Shown: positions 1 through 8,219, numbered from the stretch's first letter. The stretch: 64,000 nucleotides of DNA from an uncultured Clostridia bacterium (GCA_947087265.1 CAMUBY010000003.1:62001-126000), one strand, 5' to 3'. Program-made: numbers and translations. Notes: generated by a model not told the origin, from the letters alone.

Positions 1-870
1 CCCGTACAACAAATGAGGAATGGCTCTTGCGCCGGACTGACCGACGGGACCGATAAAGAACGCCGCGTCTACGCCGTACGTTTCTAAGAAATCGGTTTCC
101 ATTACGTTGGAAGAGTTAATGAGAACGATGATTTTACCGTCGGAAAAATAACTTTGAACGTTTTCCATCATTATTTTTTCGTTTGCGGTAAGTTCAAGCC
201 AAGAACCGTTCGAATAGTTGTCGTTATTGATGGTTTCGTTCGTACCGCAGTTTTCACCCGTATTGCGGCTGAACACAACGATTGCAACGTCGGAATACTC
301 TCTCGCTTGCTGCATACGTTCCGCGGTATAGAAGCTGGCGCCGGGGTTATGAATTCTCTTCATAACGCCTTCCGTGTTCTGAACGCCTACCACGTTAATA
401 CTGTCGCTGGATTGTTTTGCATATTCGTTATAAAGAGATTCGTTATAAGGGTGACCTGCTTCCGTAAACGCCTCGGAAAGAGTAACCTGATTCTTCTGAT
501 AATCCTTGAGAACGGGCGCACCGCCGCTTCCCGTACCCGTGAGAAGGAATCCGTTTCTCGTCGCATTCCAACCGAAGAGGTTTACCCTGTTTTCCTTTGC
601 ATTCGTCTTGTCGAGCGGCAACGCTTTCTTGCCGTTCTTTTCTTCGTTGCGAAGCATAACCGCACTGTCTTCAATGAGTTGCGCAACGAGCGCATCACCC
701 ATTTCGTATGATTCGCCGCCGTCGATGTATTTATCGCCGCCGAACCACTTATGAATGGTAATGGAATTCGCTTGCAGAACAATGTTCCCTGCGACCATTA
801 CTGCGATGAGTACTGCCGTGACGATGAGCATAATAATTTGCTTTACGCCAAACTTGAATCTGTACTTCAT
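1..870 (-). CDS. Membrane-anchored glycoside hydrolase family 3 protein, permuted domain order (partial)
   Basis: The 3' end lies beyond the left window edge; 290 residues are visible. A short basic N-terminus is followed by one membrane segment (about residues 10-30). Next comes a region that matches the GH3 C-terminal alpha/beta domain: LRNE and LPL near residues 58-70, VNLFGWNAT, then VAIVVFSRNTGEN, LELTANEKIMM, KIIVLINSSNVME and FFIGPVGQSGARAIPHLLYG at the edge. In most GH3 enzymes this domain follows the TIM barrel; here it comes first, as known for some Ruminococcus and Butyrivibrio beta-glucosidases. The catalytic Asp would be in the unseen barrel. The start at 870 is preferred over an ATG at 879 because the GGAGA site is correctly spaced only for 870. 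It is probably a cell-surface beta-glycosidase; the substrate is unknown. Confidence 0.8.
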   Translation of the reverse strand, partial: MKYRFKFGVKQIIMLIVTAVLIAVMVAGNIVLQANSITIHKWFGGDKYIDGGESYEMGDALVAQLIEDSAVMLRNEEKNGKKALPLDKTNAKENRVNLFGWNATRNGFLLTGTGSGGAPVLKDYQKNQVTLSEAFTEAGHPYNESLYNEYAKQSSDSINVVGVQNTEGVMKRIHNPGASFYTAERMQQAREYSDVAIVVFSRNTGENCGTNETINNDNYSNGSWLELTANEKIMMENVQSYFSDGKIIVLINSSNVMETDFLETYGVDAAFFIGPVGQSGARAIPHLLYG

Positions 871-1015
871 ACAATTCATCTCTCCTTTCCATAATATAAT
901 AAGATGTTTTTCTCAACAAACAAACCGATTCCCGAAAAAATTGAAAATTTTATCAAGAATCGTCAGTTTGTCACAAAACACTTTACCATATTTTTACTGA
1001 ACCGCATACTTATTT

Positions 1016-1045
1016 CGTAAACTGTCGGTTTTTTGGCGTAAACTG
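1016..1045 (-). promoter_or_regulatory. Candidate LytTR-family binding site (two 9-bp direct repeats, 12-bp spacer)
   Basis: The 9-mer CGTAAACTG occurs at 1016-1024 and again at 1037-1045 on the plus strand (CAGTTTACG on minus), separated by exactly 12 bp. Direct 9-bp repeats with a 12-13 bp gap and a CAGTT core are the known layout of AgrA/LytTR sites. It lies between the LytTR regulator gene and the GH3 gene, upstream of a poor promoter (-10-like TATGGT at 985-990) that points at GH3. Regulation of GH3 by the adjacent regulator is an inference. Confidence 0.5.
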
Positions 1046-1056
1046 CACAATTGGAA

Positions 1057-1755
1057 TTAAGAAAACAGCGTTTCTAGCTGTTCGAGAAAACTTTTGCGGC
1101 GCGAGCGGCTGATTTTAAGTTCACGGGAGCCGATGACGACGTATTCTCCGTGAACGCCTTTTACGTGGTCGAGGTTGACGAGATAACAGTTGTTGCATCT
1201 CACGAACTGCATTTTCGGAAGTTTTCCTTCCAGACTTTTCATCGTTTCGTAAACGCAATACGAACGTTCGGTGGTGTTAATTACCATTTTGTGGTTTTGG
1301 CTTTCGATAAACACAATTTTATCGATTGCGATTCTGTCGATTCCGTATTCGGTATTCAGAACAATGTATTTTCCGCGGCCGCTCTTCATTTTATCGACGC
1401 AACGCCCGAATTCTTTGGCAAAGACGGAATAGCTCACGGGCTTCAACATAAAGCAGAGCGCTTCGACGGAGTACCCTTTAATTGCGTAACGCGCATCGCC
1501 CGTTACAAATGCGAGAATCACGTTCTTATCCTTCTTACGGATATACTCTGCCGCTTTCAAACCGTCCATGTGGCGCATCATAATATCGAGAAAGATAATA
1601 TCGTATTGCGCGGTATAATCGGAAGCAATATCGATTCCGTCGCTGAAAAACGAAACGCGCGCCTCTTCCTCATTTTCCCTGCAATACCGTTCGATATATT
1701 CTTTCAATAAATCCGAACAGTGCTTTTCGTCTTCAACGACTGCAATTCTTAACAT
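1057..1755 (-). CDS. LytTR-type response regulator transcription factor
   Basis: The protein has 232 residues. Residues 1-120 form a CheY-like receiver: acidic pair E8-D9, phospho-acceptor D57 in YDIIFLDIMM, T85 and K105 in LKPVS. Residues 135-230 form a LytTR DNA-binding domain (IVFIESQNHKMVI, FVRCNNCYLVNLDHV). It belongs to the AgrA/LytR class that binds direct repeats; such a repeat lies just beyond its stop codon. No histidine kinase is in view, so its partner must be elsewhere. The start is preceded by GGGGAAGC at suitable spacing, and a clean sigma-A promoter lies upstream at 1813-1841. The downstream GH3 gene is the likely local target. Confidence 0.93.
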   Translation of the reverse strand: MLRIAVVEDEKHCSDLLKEYIERYCRENEEEARVSFFSDGIDIASDYTAQYDIIFLDIMMRHMDGLKAAEYIRKKDKNVILAFVTGDARYAIKGYSVEALCFMLKPVSYSVFAKEFGRCVDKMKSGRGKYIVLNTEYGIDRIAIDKIVFIESQNHKMVINTTERSYCVYETMKSLEGKLPKMQFVRCNNCYLVNLDHVKGVHGEYVVIGSRELKISRSRRKSFLEQLETLFS

Positions 1756-1812
1756 ACCGCTTCCCCGTGCGCGCCGCGTACGATTTCTTTGCCGCGCCGC
1801 CGATTTTTTTGT

Positions 1813-1841
1813 ATTTTAACACGGGAAGCCGTATTTGTCAA
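1813..1841 (-). promoter_or_regulatory. Sigma-A promoter of the LytTR response regulator gene
   Basis: TTGACA (1836-1841) and TAAAAT (1813-1818) on the minus strand with a 17-bp spacer. The untranslated leader would be about 50 nt. It is back to back with the promoter at 1860-1888. Confidence 0.75.
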
Positions 1842-1859
1842 CGGCGGTTCCCCGCACTC

Positions 1860-1888
1860 TTGACAAACCGCGCATAATCTTGTATATT
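1860..1888 (+). promoter_or_regulatory. Sigma-A promoter of the 1920 SGNH lipoprotein gene
   Basis: TTGACA (1860-1865), 17-bp spacer, TATATT (1883-1888). The start codon at 1920 is about 25 nt below the expected transcription start, with GGGGG as ribosome site. Confidence 0.8.
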
Positions 1889-1919
1889 AAAGGCAAGGAA
1901 ACGACCTTGGGGGAAACTT

Positions 1920-3269
1920 ATGGGGAAACTCAAAAAGTTTACGGCAATTTTGTTGGCGTTGCTCACGCTTACGGCGTTCGGCGTATTGTTTTCGGGGTGC
2001 AACTCGGACGATGAGCCCACCGTTCCCTACAATGCGTTTTACGACGCGACAAAATGGGAGTACATGACAAACAATTCGGGCGCTTCTTTGGACGGCGGAG
2101 AAAAACCCGTTTCGCTTGACGACGGCTCCATCCGCTTTTTCCGCGCAAACCAGGCTTATAAGTTGGGCGATAATTCCAACGGCACGATTTCCTTTCTGCT
2201 CAAAGCCACGCACGATTTTTCAATTTGGCTCAATTCTGGCAGTAAAGACAACAACGATAGCAACAGTTACCGTTTGGAGCACCTCAACAATCAATTACAA
2301 CTGTGCATATCCAATGCACCGAATACGGCAGCCGCGGTTATCGGTTCCGATTATCAATCGGGCGAATGGAACCGTTTTGACGTGACGTTTGCAACCGAAA
2401 ACGGCGTGACGGAAATTTCCGTTTCGGTAAACGGCGTTTCCGCCGCACTTACGGCAGGGAACGTTTCGGGTGTAACCGTAGAAAACAACATACTTTCGCA
2501 CACCATGCCCGCGGGCTTTGAAACGGGAGAATATTTTGCCGTGAAAGTATGGTATGCATGCGATTACGTGCAGTTAAAGCCCGTAGAACTTGCAAACATT
2601 GCGGACATTCCCGTCGTGGCGGCAATCGGCGATTCCATTACCGAGGGCGCGTGCGCGGAGAACTTTTATACCGACGCCTACCCCGAACAGTTGCAAACCA
2701 TGCTCGGCGGAAAATACAACGTCATCAATTTCGGCATGAGCGGCAGAACGGCGCGCACCGATATGGCATCTTACGACACCAACCCCATCGGCTGGATGAA
2801 AAACAAACAGTTTGACGGCGTGAAAGCAATCGTACCCGATATCGCAATCGTAAAACTCGGCAGCAACGATTCCAAAACCTCCAACAGACCCGTGACCACG
2901 AAAGAAAACTTCAAAGAGGCATTCAGCCGCATTATCGGAGAATTGCAGAAAATCAATCCCGAAATGGTCATTTATATCTGCACTTCGGCAACCGCTTACA
3001 GTTCGCTATACGACATCAGCAACGAAAATATTGAAAATATTATTATTCCCGTACAGTTAGAAGTTGCCGAGGAATACGGCTGCGCCGTCATCGATATGCA
3101 CGAATACACCAAAAACAAACCGCATCTGTATGCCGATACCATTCACCCGAACACGCGCGGCTATACCATGATGGCGGAAATTTTCGCGCAAGTCATTCGC
3201 GAAACGGAATTCGGCTTAACGCAGGATTTCCTTGCTGATATCGATTCTCGTTACAGTGAACAGAATTAA
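1920..3269 (+). CDS. SGNH/GDSL hydrolase lipoprotein with N-terminal concanavalin-like module
   Basis: The protein has 449 residues. A lipoprotein signal peptide ends in the lipobox FSGC, with C27 as first mature residue. Residues about 35-222 look like a jelly-roll (LamG/concanavalin-like) module, with ISFLLKAT and EWNRFDVTF. An SGNH hydrolase follows from about 230 to 440: block I AIGDSITEG (nucleophile S239), GMSGRTA, block III KLGSNDS (N317) and DTIHPN with D406/H409. The family includes esterases that remove acetyl or acyl groups from polysaccharides; the substrate here is unknown. The same layout recurs in the 31321-34254 protein, so they are paralogues. A bidirectional hairpin terminator follows. 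Confidence 0.9.
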   Translation: MGKLKKFTAILLALLTLTAFGVLFSGCNSDDEPTVPYNAFYDATKWEYMTNNSGASLDGGEKPVSLDDGSIRFFRANQAYKLGDNSNGTISFLLKATHDFSIWLNSGSKDNNDSNSYRLEHLNNQLQLCISNAPNTAAAVIGSDYQSGEWNRFDVTFATENGVTEISVSVNGVSAALTAGNVSGVTVENNILSHTMPAGFETGEYFAVKVWYACDYVQLKPVELANIADIPVVAAIGDSITEGACAENFYTDAYPEQLQTMLGGKYNVINFGMSGRTARTDMASYDTNPIGWMKNKQFDGVKAIVPDIAIVKLGSNDSKTSNRPVTTKENFKEAFSRIIGELQKINPEMVIYICTSATAYSSLYDISNENIENIIIPVQLEVAEEYGCAVIDMHEYTKNKPHLYADTIHPNTRGYTMMAEIFAQVIRETEFGLTQDFLADIDSRYSEQN

Positions 3270-3282
3270 CTTTTCAGAAAAA

Positions 3283-3320
3283 AAAGAAAAGCCGATAGGA
3301 ACATTCCTATCGGCTTTTTT
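3283..3320. terminator. Bidirectional rho-independent terminator
   Basis: An inverted repeat at about 3291-3313 (GCCGATAGGA arm) is flanked by an A-run at 3279-3290 and a T-run at 3314-3320. It serves the convergent genes ending at 3269 and 3332. Confidence 0.9.
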
Positions 3321-3331
3321 CATGATTGTTT

Positions 3332-4633
3332 TTACGGCATTTCTTCCCCTTCCGCAGGCAACTGCATTTCGTATACGCGGTTGCCTTCTTCGTCGGCGCT
3401 TTCCGCAAGCGTATAGGAAGCCGAACCGCAGACGATATTTAATTCCCCGTCGTAATCTTTGTTGACAATCAATTTGCCGAGCGCCAAACCGTTGCTCGTA
3501 TACAATGTTACCCGAATATCCCCTTCGAACGTGCCGCCGTTGATGACCGTGAGGTCGGTTGCATGAATAACGCCGTGGAATTCACCGCCGTTCACGGTAA
3601 CAAAACATTTAAGTTCTTCGCCCGATTCTTCGTCTATGGGACCCGAATATGAATGCACGCAGCCGTTTTCGCCGCCCATGAATACGCCGCTTTCTACGGT
3701 AATCGATGAATGCATATCGCCCCAAAGTGCGTAATAAGTATGGTTACTGTTATCCACTACGCAGTCGATAACCGTTGCCTTGCAATTATACACGTTAATT
3801 CCGCCGCGGCAATCGAGGTTTTTCAGCGTAACCGAATTGTTCTCACCTTCGTCTCCGACGTACAGAGAATACCCCTCTTTCGGGTTTTTATAATCGGTCG
3901 CCACACTGCCGTTTTGAACGGTAACTTTCGTACCTTCCAGCACAAAACCGCCGTTATTTTTTACTGTTACCGTATAACCGCCCAAATCTAAGGTACCGCC
4001 GTCGGGAATGCGGTGAACTACCGCATACATTCCCGTTGTGATAGTAATATCGTTAGCAAGTTTTATAAAACTGTTCGGCGCGACAGAGGCAATGACCTCC
4101 GCCAATTCCGTTTCGTCGCGTGCAAGTAAGGGTAATTCTGTGCTTTCGCCTGCCGCAACGTTTTCCGTATCCGTGCACTTCGGACAAGCGCGCGAGTAGA
4201 TTTTTTCTGTATAATCGTATTTGTATTCCCCGAACTGATGCCCTTCGGAGGGAATTATTACGTTCGGGATTGATGTTTCCCCCGTTTCGTCGCTGAAATT
4301 TCGCTGACAAGCCGTGCAGTGCCAATGCTCTACCCTACCGTCCTCCGTGCAACTTACCGCAAGACTTTCGACCTTTTGCAACGCGTGAGGAATTTTCGGA
4401 ATCACCACTTCCGTTATTTCCGTTTCGGCGGAACCGTCTTTATATATTTTGTTGCACTTGGTGCATTGCCAATATTCGATATTTCCTTCTTCGATGCAGC
4501 TGGATTCGCGAGAAGCGATTTGTATCAGTTCATGACGACAAACTCTTGAAGACACGCCCAGAAGAACGAGAAGAGCAAATATGGAAGCGCAAAGCAAAAC
4601 CGTGCAACCGATTAAAAAATAATATTTTTTCAT
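3332..4633 (-). CDS. Membrane-anchored surface protein with CxxC repeats and a beta-helix-like region
   Basis: The protein has 433 residues from the ATG at 4633 (MKKYYFLIG). An upstream in-frame ATG at 4747 was rejected because it precedes the promoter at 4658-4686. One membrane segment lies at about residues 5-28. Two tandem 50-residue repeats follow (about 32-130), each with a Cys, a W(Q/H)CTxC pair, an acidic stretch, a VIP motif and a closing His; a third degraded copy ends in ACPKC. These look like the small metal- or disulfide-stabilised repeats common on Firmicutes surface proteins. The remaining 300 residues are short beta-strand repeats (LDLGGYTVTV, VTVNGGEFHG, LTVINGGTFEG) typical of right-handed parallel beta-helices. 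No catalytic residues were recognised. The ribosome site is weak. Confidence 0.75.
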   Translation of the reverse strand: MKKYYFLIGCTVLLCASIFALLVLLGVSSRVCRHELIQIASRESSCIEEGNIEYWQCTKCNKIYKDGSAETEITEVVIPKIPHALQKVESLAVSCTEDGRVEHWHCTACQRNFSDETGETSIPNVIIPSEGHQFGEYKYDYTEKIYSRACPKCTDTENVAAGESTELPLLARDETELAEVIASVAPNSFIKLANDITITTGMYAVVHRIPDGGTLDLGGYTVTVKNNGGFVLEGTKVTVQNGSVATDYKNPKEGYSLYVGDEGENNSVTLKNLDCRGGINVYNCKATVIDCVVDNSNHTYYALWGDMHSSITVESGVFMGGENGCVHSYSGPIDEESGEELKCFVTVNGGEFHGVIHATDLTVINGGTFEGDIRVTLYTSNGLALGKLIVNKDYDGELNIVCGSASYTLAESADEEGNRVYEMQLPAEGEEMP

Positions 4634-4657
4634 AATATTTGCTTTTTCAAGGTAATC

Positions 4658-4686
4658 ATTATAACATAATAAACGGTCGTTTGCAA
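4658..4686 (-). promoter_or_regulatory. Sigma-A promoter of the CxxC/beta-helix gene
   Basis: TTGCAA (4681-4686), 17-bp spacer, TATAAT (4658-4663) on the minus strand. It fixes the start codon at 4633. Confidence 0.8.
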
Positions 4687-4745
4687 GCGTAATAAAAACC
4701 GACAAGAACATTAAATTCGGCTTGTTATGTCCTTTGTTTAACTCC

Positions 4746-4777
4746 AAAAAAAAGCATCCGTAAAGGATGCTTTTTTG
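4746..4777 (-). terminator. Rho-independent terminator of the 7675-4782 operon
   Basis: AGCATCC and GGATGCT arms with a short loop; on the minus strand followed by a run of eight Ts. Confidence 0.88.
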
Positions 4778-4781
4778 ATAT

Positions 4782-6740
4782 CTATTTATCGAACTTGCAA
4801 ATTCCGAGAGTATTCCAAGCGGTATTGCTCCACTCCGTATTCTTCATGAGGAAGTATACGGCGGTTTCGGTTTCAATCTGTCCCCTCTCCCAAAGCAAGT
4901 CGGAAGCCCAACTTGAATTTATATTCGAAAGTTGGGTACTGCCGTTATAAAGTCTTATGAAGTAAGCCTGCTGTTTGTTTGCCGCCGTTTCATTTGGCGA
5001 TGCAAGCAAATCCGATAAGTCAACCGTAAAACGGAACTTTCCGGCTTCCGTAGCAGTATTTTCAATATATTTCTTCTCCTTCTCCTCCTCTGCGCCTAAA
5101 TTTTTGTCGAGCAACAATTTCAATTCTCCCGCCTCTATCGCCTCAACGGTGTTACCGCTGATTGTAAGCGTGGGTTTCCCCTCGACAAGTTCAAGATTCA
5201 CTTCCGAAATACGATATTTATCGGTAACCTCGCTCCAATTAAGATAAGTTCTGTTTTCATCGGCTTTTAAGGTCCATGTTTTATCGCCGTAACGATACGC
5301 TTGCCCGACCTGGTAATTACCGTTTGTTACGGGAAGCAAATTCAAACTATTGTATCCGTCGTCATTCAGTTCGTAACGCACATTGATATAAGTTGTGGGA
5401 GGTGCGCTGCCATCCTCGCGCTTTATTTCCGAGAGTACAAATTCAACTTTGTACCCCCCCCCATTGATGACTGCCGCAGAGGTAAAGTTGATTACGGGCG
5501 CCTGAGTATTATGCAAATGGAAAACAAGTTTCTCTACGTCCGCACCGCAAGTCCCTTCGATGATAAATTTACCGTCGGTAAAGTGCATACTGTCGACTTG
5601 GAACGTGTAATCGGGTTCGCCAGGCTCGGGCTCCACGGGCGCGGCGGTATAATAAACCGCAACGCACTCCCCGTTCAGACCAAGTCTGAAAACCTTGCCG
5701 CCGTAAGTATGCGTCTGCGTAATATCCAGACTGCCCTTTGTGATATTGATGTTGACTTTACTGTCGTTCGCGCGGTATCTGAGATTGAACGGGATATTGC
5801 TTCCAACATCATACTCGATTAACGCGGACAACGGAAGCCGAGCATTGAACGTTTTACCGCTAAATTCCGCTTTTACAAAGTTATTCTCGCTTCCGCTTAC
5901 ATTTGTATTTGTGAGATAAATATAAAGTTGCGTAACATTTTCGGCAGTACCCGTAACCGCAAAGTACTCCCCGTCGAACGAAATTTGCGTTGCCGTTACC
6001 GTTACGGTCGTATCGGGAGCAGGCGAGTAATAAACCGCAACGCACCCCGAACCGCTGTTTACGGCTAATCTGAAAGCATACTCATTGAATTTATGAGTCG
6101 CCGAAAGGTTCAAGTTCCCCTGCGCCACGCCTAACAACTCGGAAGAGAGGTTATCGATTTTATACCGCAGATTAAAAGGAGTATTCGTGCGATTATAGCC
6201 GATAAGTGTAGACAACGGAAGTTTTGCAACAAACGTATTGCCCGTAATTTCCGCCTTAACGTAATTATCGTTTGATGTGCTTACGTTTGTGTTATTGAGG
6301 TAAACATAAAGATTTTTAACATTCTTTACCGTACCTTTGAACACAAAGTATTCGCCGTCGAACCCGACCTCGGACGATGAAATGCTGCCCGCATCAGGGT
6401 CGCCTATTATCCACTTGGCTGCCAGATTCACGTCATGCTCGGGCATAACAAAAGTCGCTCCGCCGTCATAATTATCCGTCCCGTCATTCCAACCCGAGAA
6501 CGTATAACCGGAGAACGTAAACGTATTTGCAGGAGCAAGCGTAATTTCTTCGCCTGCATCATAATATTTTGTTTCGGGAACTTCGCCTTGTGCGGCATAA
6601 GCGCCCTTCGTATACGAAAGTTTGTATTTGCCCGTATTGTCGGATTTACTATCGCCGCACGCCACAAGCGACATCGCGATTAACAATGTCATGAAAAGCG
6701 TTAAGAATAAAAGGAAATGTTTTTTCATCGTTGTTTTCAT
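4782..6740 (-). CDS. Lipoprotein with InlB-type repeat and four tandem unrecognised modules
   Basis: The protein has 652 residues. The start at 6740 (MKTTMKKHF) is chosen for its AAGGAGG site; the longer frame to 6764 lacks one. The signal peptide ends in LVAC (lipid-modified C28). Residues about 39-111 form a Listeria-Bacteroides (InlB B-type) repeat, with FSGYTFSGWNDGTDNYDGG and closing AAKW. Then follow four modules of about 125 residues (roughly 121-245, 250-370, 380-505, 510-652). Modules 1 and 2 are near copies: FDGEYF, LY(V/I)YL(N/T)NTNVS, LPLS(T/A)LI, PFNLRY, CVAVYY. Modules 3 and 4 are diverged. I do not recognise the module. The stop of the SGNH gene lies 11 bp upstream, so the two are co-transcribed and probably act together on the cell surface. 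Confidence 0.8.
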   Translation of the reverse strand: MKTTMKKHFLLFLTLFMTLLIAMSLVACGDSKSDNTGKYKLSYTKGAYAAQGEVPETKYYDAGEEITLAPANTFTFSGYTFSGWNDGTDNYDGGATFVMPEHDVNLAAKWIIGDPDAGSISSSEVGFDGEYFVFKGTVKNVKNLYVYLNNTNVSTSNDNYVKAEITGNTFVAKLPLSTLIGYNRTNTPFNLRYKIDNLSSELLGVAQGNLNLSATHKFNEYAFRLAVNSGSGCVAVYYSPAPDTTVTVTATQISFDGEYFAVTGTAENVTQLYIYLTNTNVSGSENNFVKAEFSGKTFNARLPLSALIEYDVGSNIPFNLRYRANDSKVNINITKGSLDITQTHTYGGKVFRLGLNGECVAVYYTAAPVEPEPGEPDYTFQVDSMHFTDGKFIIEGTCGADVEKLVFHLHNTQAPVINFTSAAVINGGGYKVEFVLSEIKREDGSAPPTTYINVRYELNDDGYNSLNLLPVTNGNYQVGQAYRYGDKTWTLKADENRTYLNWSEVTDKYRISEVNLELVEGKPTLTISGNTVEAIEAGELKLLLDKNLGAEEEKEKKYIENTATEAGKFRFTVDLSDLLASPNETAANKQQAYFIRLYNGSTQLSNINSSWASDLLWERGQIETETAVYFLMKNTEWSNTAWNTLGICKFDK

Positions 6741-6751
6741 TTTTCCCCTCC

Positions 6752-7675
6752 TTAATAATCGCATAATTTAACGGTAAGATATTGTTCAAAATACGGCATC
6801 CACCAATTGAGATAGCCTGCGCGTTTGGGGTGAATCGGGTCATTCGTACACCACTTATAGTAATCGTCGGACACCTGCCCGTTAAAGTCCTTATCGTTGA
6901 ACATATCTATCACGTCAACCTCATAACCGAGGCTCTGCCATTTCTCGACGGCGATTTTTACGTCATCGATAAGTTTTGAATAATTCGTTCCCGAGGGATT
7001 CGCGTTGGTACGGTTTCCCGTGCCGGGGTCGCCGAAGTAACTTCCGGAATAAAAATACACGGGACAATCCCAAGTTTCAATTACATAAGCGATAATATAT
7101 TCCACTCCGCCCATCGTTGTTGCGCGGTCAAAATCTTCCTTATCGGTAAACGAACTGTCTAAAACATACCCTCTCTTGGAAAGACGGGAAGAAGTCGAAT
7201 CATTCGTGGAAATCTGGCAAATAAACGCATCAACTACTTCGTTTTTATCGAATACTTTACTTTCGGTAAGGCGGCGAGTGTAAGAGCCTGCGCCCGTTAC
7301 GCCCGAAGAACCGTCGTCGAAAATGGTAGTGCTTGAAACAGCGTCTTTTTTGCAAATCGCCCCTGTCTTCGCTGCAAGAAATTCCGCCATGGATTCCCCG
7401 CCGGACGATGCGCCGTAAGTCACCGACGAGCCCAACCAATAAATCTTCTTGCCTTCGAGCAAACTGTCTTCTACCCGCTTCACATTCTTAGCATAGAACT
7501 CATTGGCATTGGCGTCCTTGCCTTTTGTAAGCACGCTTTCGTCTACCGAGTAATCGATAGCAGGTGGCGGCGGTATTTCAGGAGTGCCGGGCTTTTGTCC
7601 GCCGCAAGCGCAAAAAAAGCATACCACAAAAGCCACAACAAATCCCATAAAACATTTTTTGAATTTTCTTTTCAT
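6752..7675 (-). CDS. SGNH-type hydrolase lipoprotein with GSS in place of GDS
   Basis: The protein has 307 residues from the ATG at 7675, preceded by AGGAGGA. The signal peptide ends in FCAC (C24). The mature protein starts with a Pro-rich linker. Block I reads YWLGSSVTYG near residues 79-88, so the usual GDS is GSS with S84 as likely nucleophile. ICQISTNDS supplies the block III Asn, and DPIHPKRAGY near the C-terminus supplies the Asp/His pair. It is probably an extracellular carbohydrate or lipid esterase; the substrate is unknown. It is the first gene of a two-gene operon with the four-module lipoprotein and has its own promoter at 7722-7749. Confidence 0.82.
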   Translation of the reverse strand: MKRKFKKCFMGFVVAFVVCFFCACGGQKPGTPEIPPPPAIDYSVDESVLTKGKDANANEFYAKNVKRVEDSLLEGKKIYWLGSSVTYGASSGGESMAEFLAAKTGAICKKDAVSSTTIFDDGSSGVTGAGSYTRRLTESKVFDKNEVVDAFICQISTNDSTSSRLSKRGYVLDSSFTDKEDFDRATTMGGVEYIIAYVIETWDCPVYFYSGSYFGDPGTGNRTNANPSGTNYSKLIDDVKIAVEKWQSLGYEVDVIDMFNDKDFNGQVSDDYYKWCTNDPIHPKRAGYLNWWMPYFEQYLTVKLCDY

Positions 7676-7721
7676 AAAAATCCTCCTATGAATCGTAAAC
7701 AACAAAACTTATTGCACATTC

Positions 7722-7749
7722 ATTATAACACAAACGATTTTTTTTGCAA
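7722..7749 (-). promoter_or_regulatory. Sigma-A promoter of the SGNH/four-module lipoprotein operon
   Basis: TTGCAA (7744-7749), 16-bp spacer, TATAAT (7722-7727) on minus. The leader is about 40 nt and ends in AGGAGGA. Confidence 0.8.
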
Positions 7750-7865
7750 TAGCTTAAACAAAATTCATTCTTGTAGCACTGCGTTGCATTATGATTAGAG
7801 TAGGAAAAAACAAAAGAAAAAACCTAAAACTTACACATAAATAGTGTTTCGTTTTAGGTTTTGAC

Positions 7866-7942
7866 TGGTGGGGACAACAGGGCTCGAACCTGTGACCTCA
7901 CGCATGTGAAGCGTGCGCTCTAACCAGCTGAGCTATGCCCCC
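7866..7942 (-). tRNA. tRNA-Val (anticodon CAC)
   Basis: A 77-nt cloverleaf with encoded CCA. The acceptor stem is GGGGGCA/TGTCCCC with discriminator A. The anticodon loop is TTCACAT closed by CACGC/GCGTG, giving CAC (codon GUG). The T-loop is TTCGAGC. Confidence 0.96.
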
Positions 7943-7955
7943 GAAAGATATTATT

Positions 7956-7984
7956 ATTTTAATGCTTTCCGTAACCGTTGTCAA
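7956..7984 (-). promoter_or_regulatory. Promoter of tRNA-Val
   Basis: TTGACA (7979-7984), 17-bp spacer, TAAAAT (7956-7961) on the minus strand, about 14 nt above the mature 5' end. Confidence 0.8.
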
Positions 7985-8033
7985 ACGATTTTCACGCGCG
8001 GCGGAAAAAATTTATATTTCAAATAAAAAACGC

Positions 8034-8062
8034 TTGCAATTTACCGGAACGCAGGGTATAAT
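8034..8062 (+). promoter_or_regulatory. Promoter of tRNA-Ala
   Basis: TTGCAA (8034-8039), 17-bp spacer, TATAAT (8057-8062). The mature tRNA starts at 8080. Confidence 0.85.
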
Positions 8063-8079
8063 AAACTTACAAATCAATT

Positions 8080-8155
8080 GGGGATATAGCTCATCTGGTA
8101 GAGCGGTACGTTCGCAACGTACAGGTAACGTGTTCGAGTCACGCTATCTCCACCA
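8080..8155 (+). tRNA. tRNA-Ala (anticodon CGC)
   Basis: A 76-nt cloverleaf with encoded CCA. The acceptor stem is GGGGATA/TATCTCC and contains the G3:U70 wobble pair that marks alanine tRNAs. The anticodon loop TTCGCAA is closed by GTACG/CGTAC, giving CGC (codon GCG). It diverges from tRNA-Val. Confidence 0.97.
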
Positions 8156-8184
8156 TAACAGGGGTATACGCACACCCCGCCGAA

Positions 8185-8214
8185 GAAGAAATCGCGCTTG
8201 CGATTTCTTTTTTG
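8185..8214 (+). terminator. Terminator of tRNA-Ala
   Basis: AGAAATCGC and GCGATTTCT arms followed by seven Ts. It ends just before the promoter of the next gene. Confidence 0.85.
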
Positions 8215-8219
8215 TTTAA

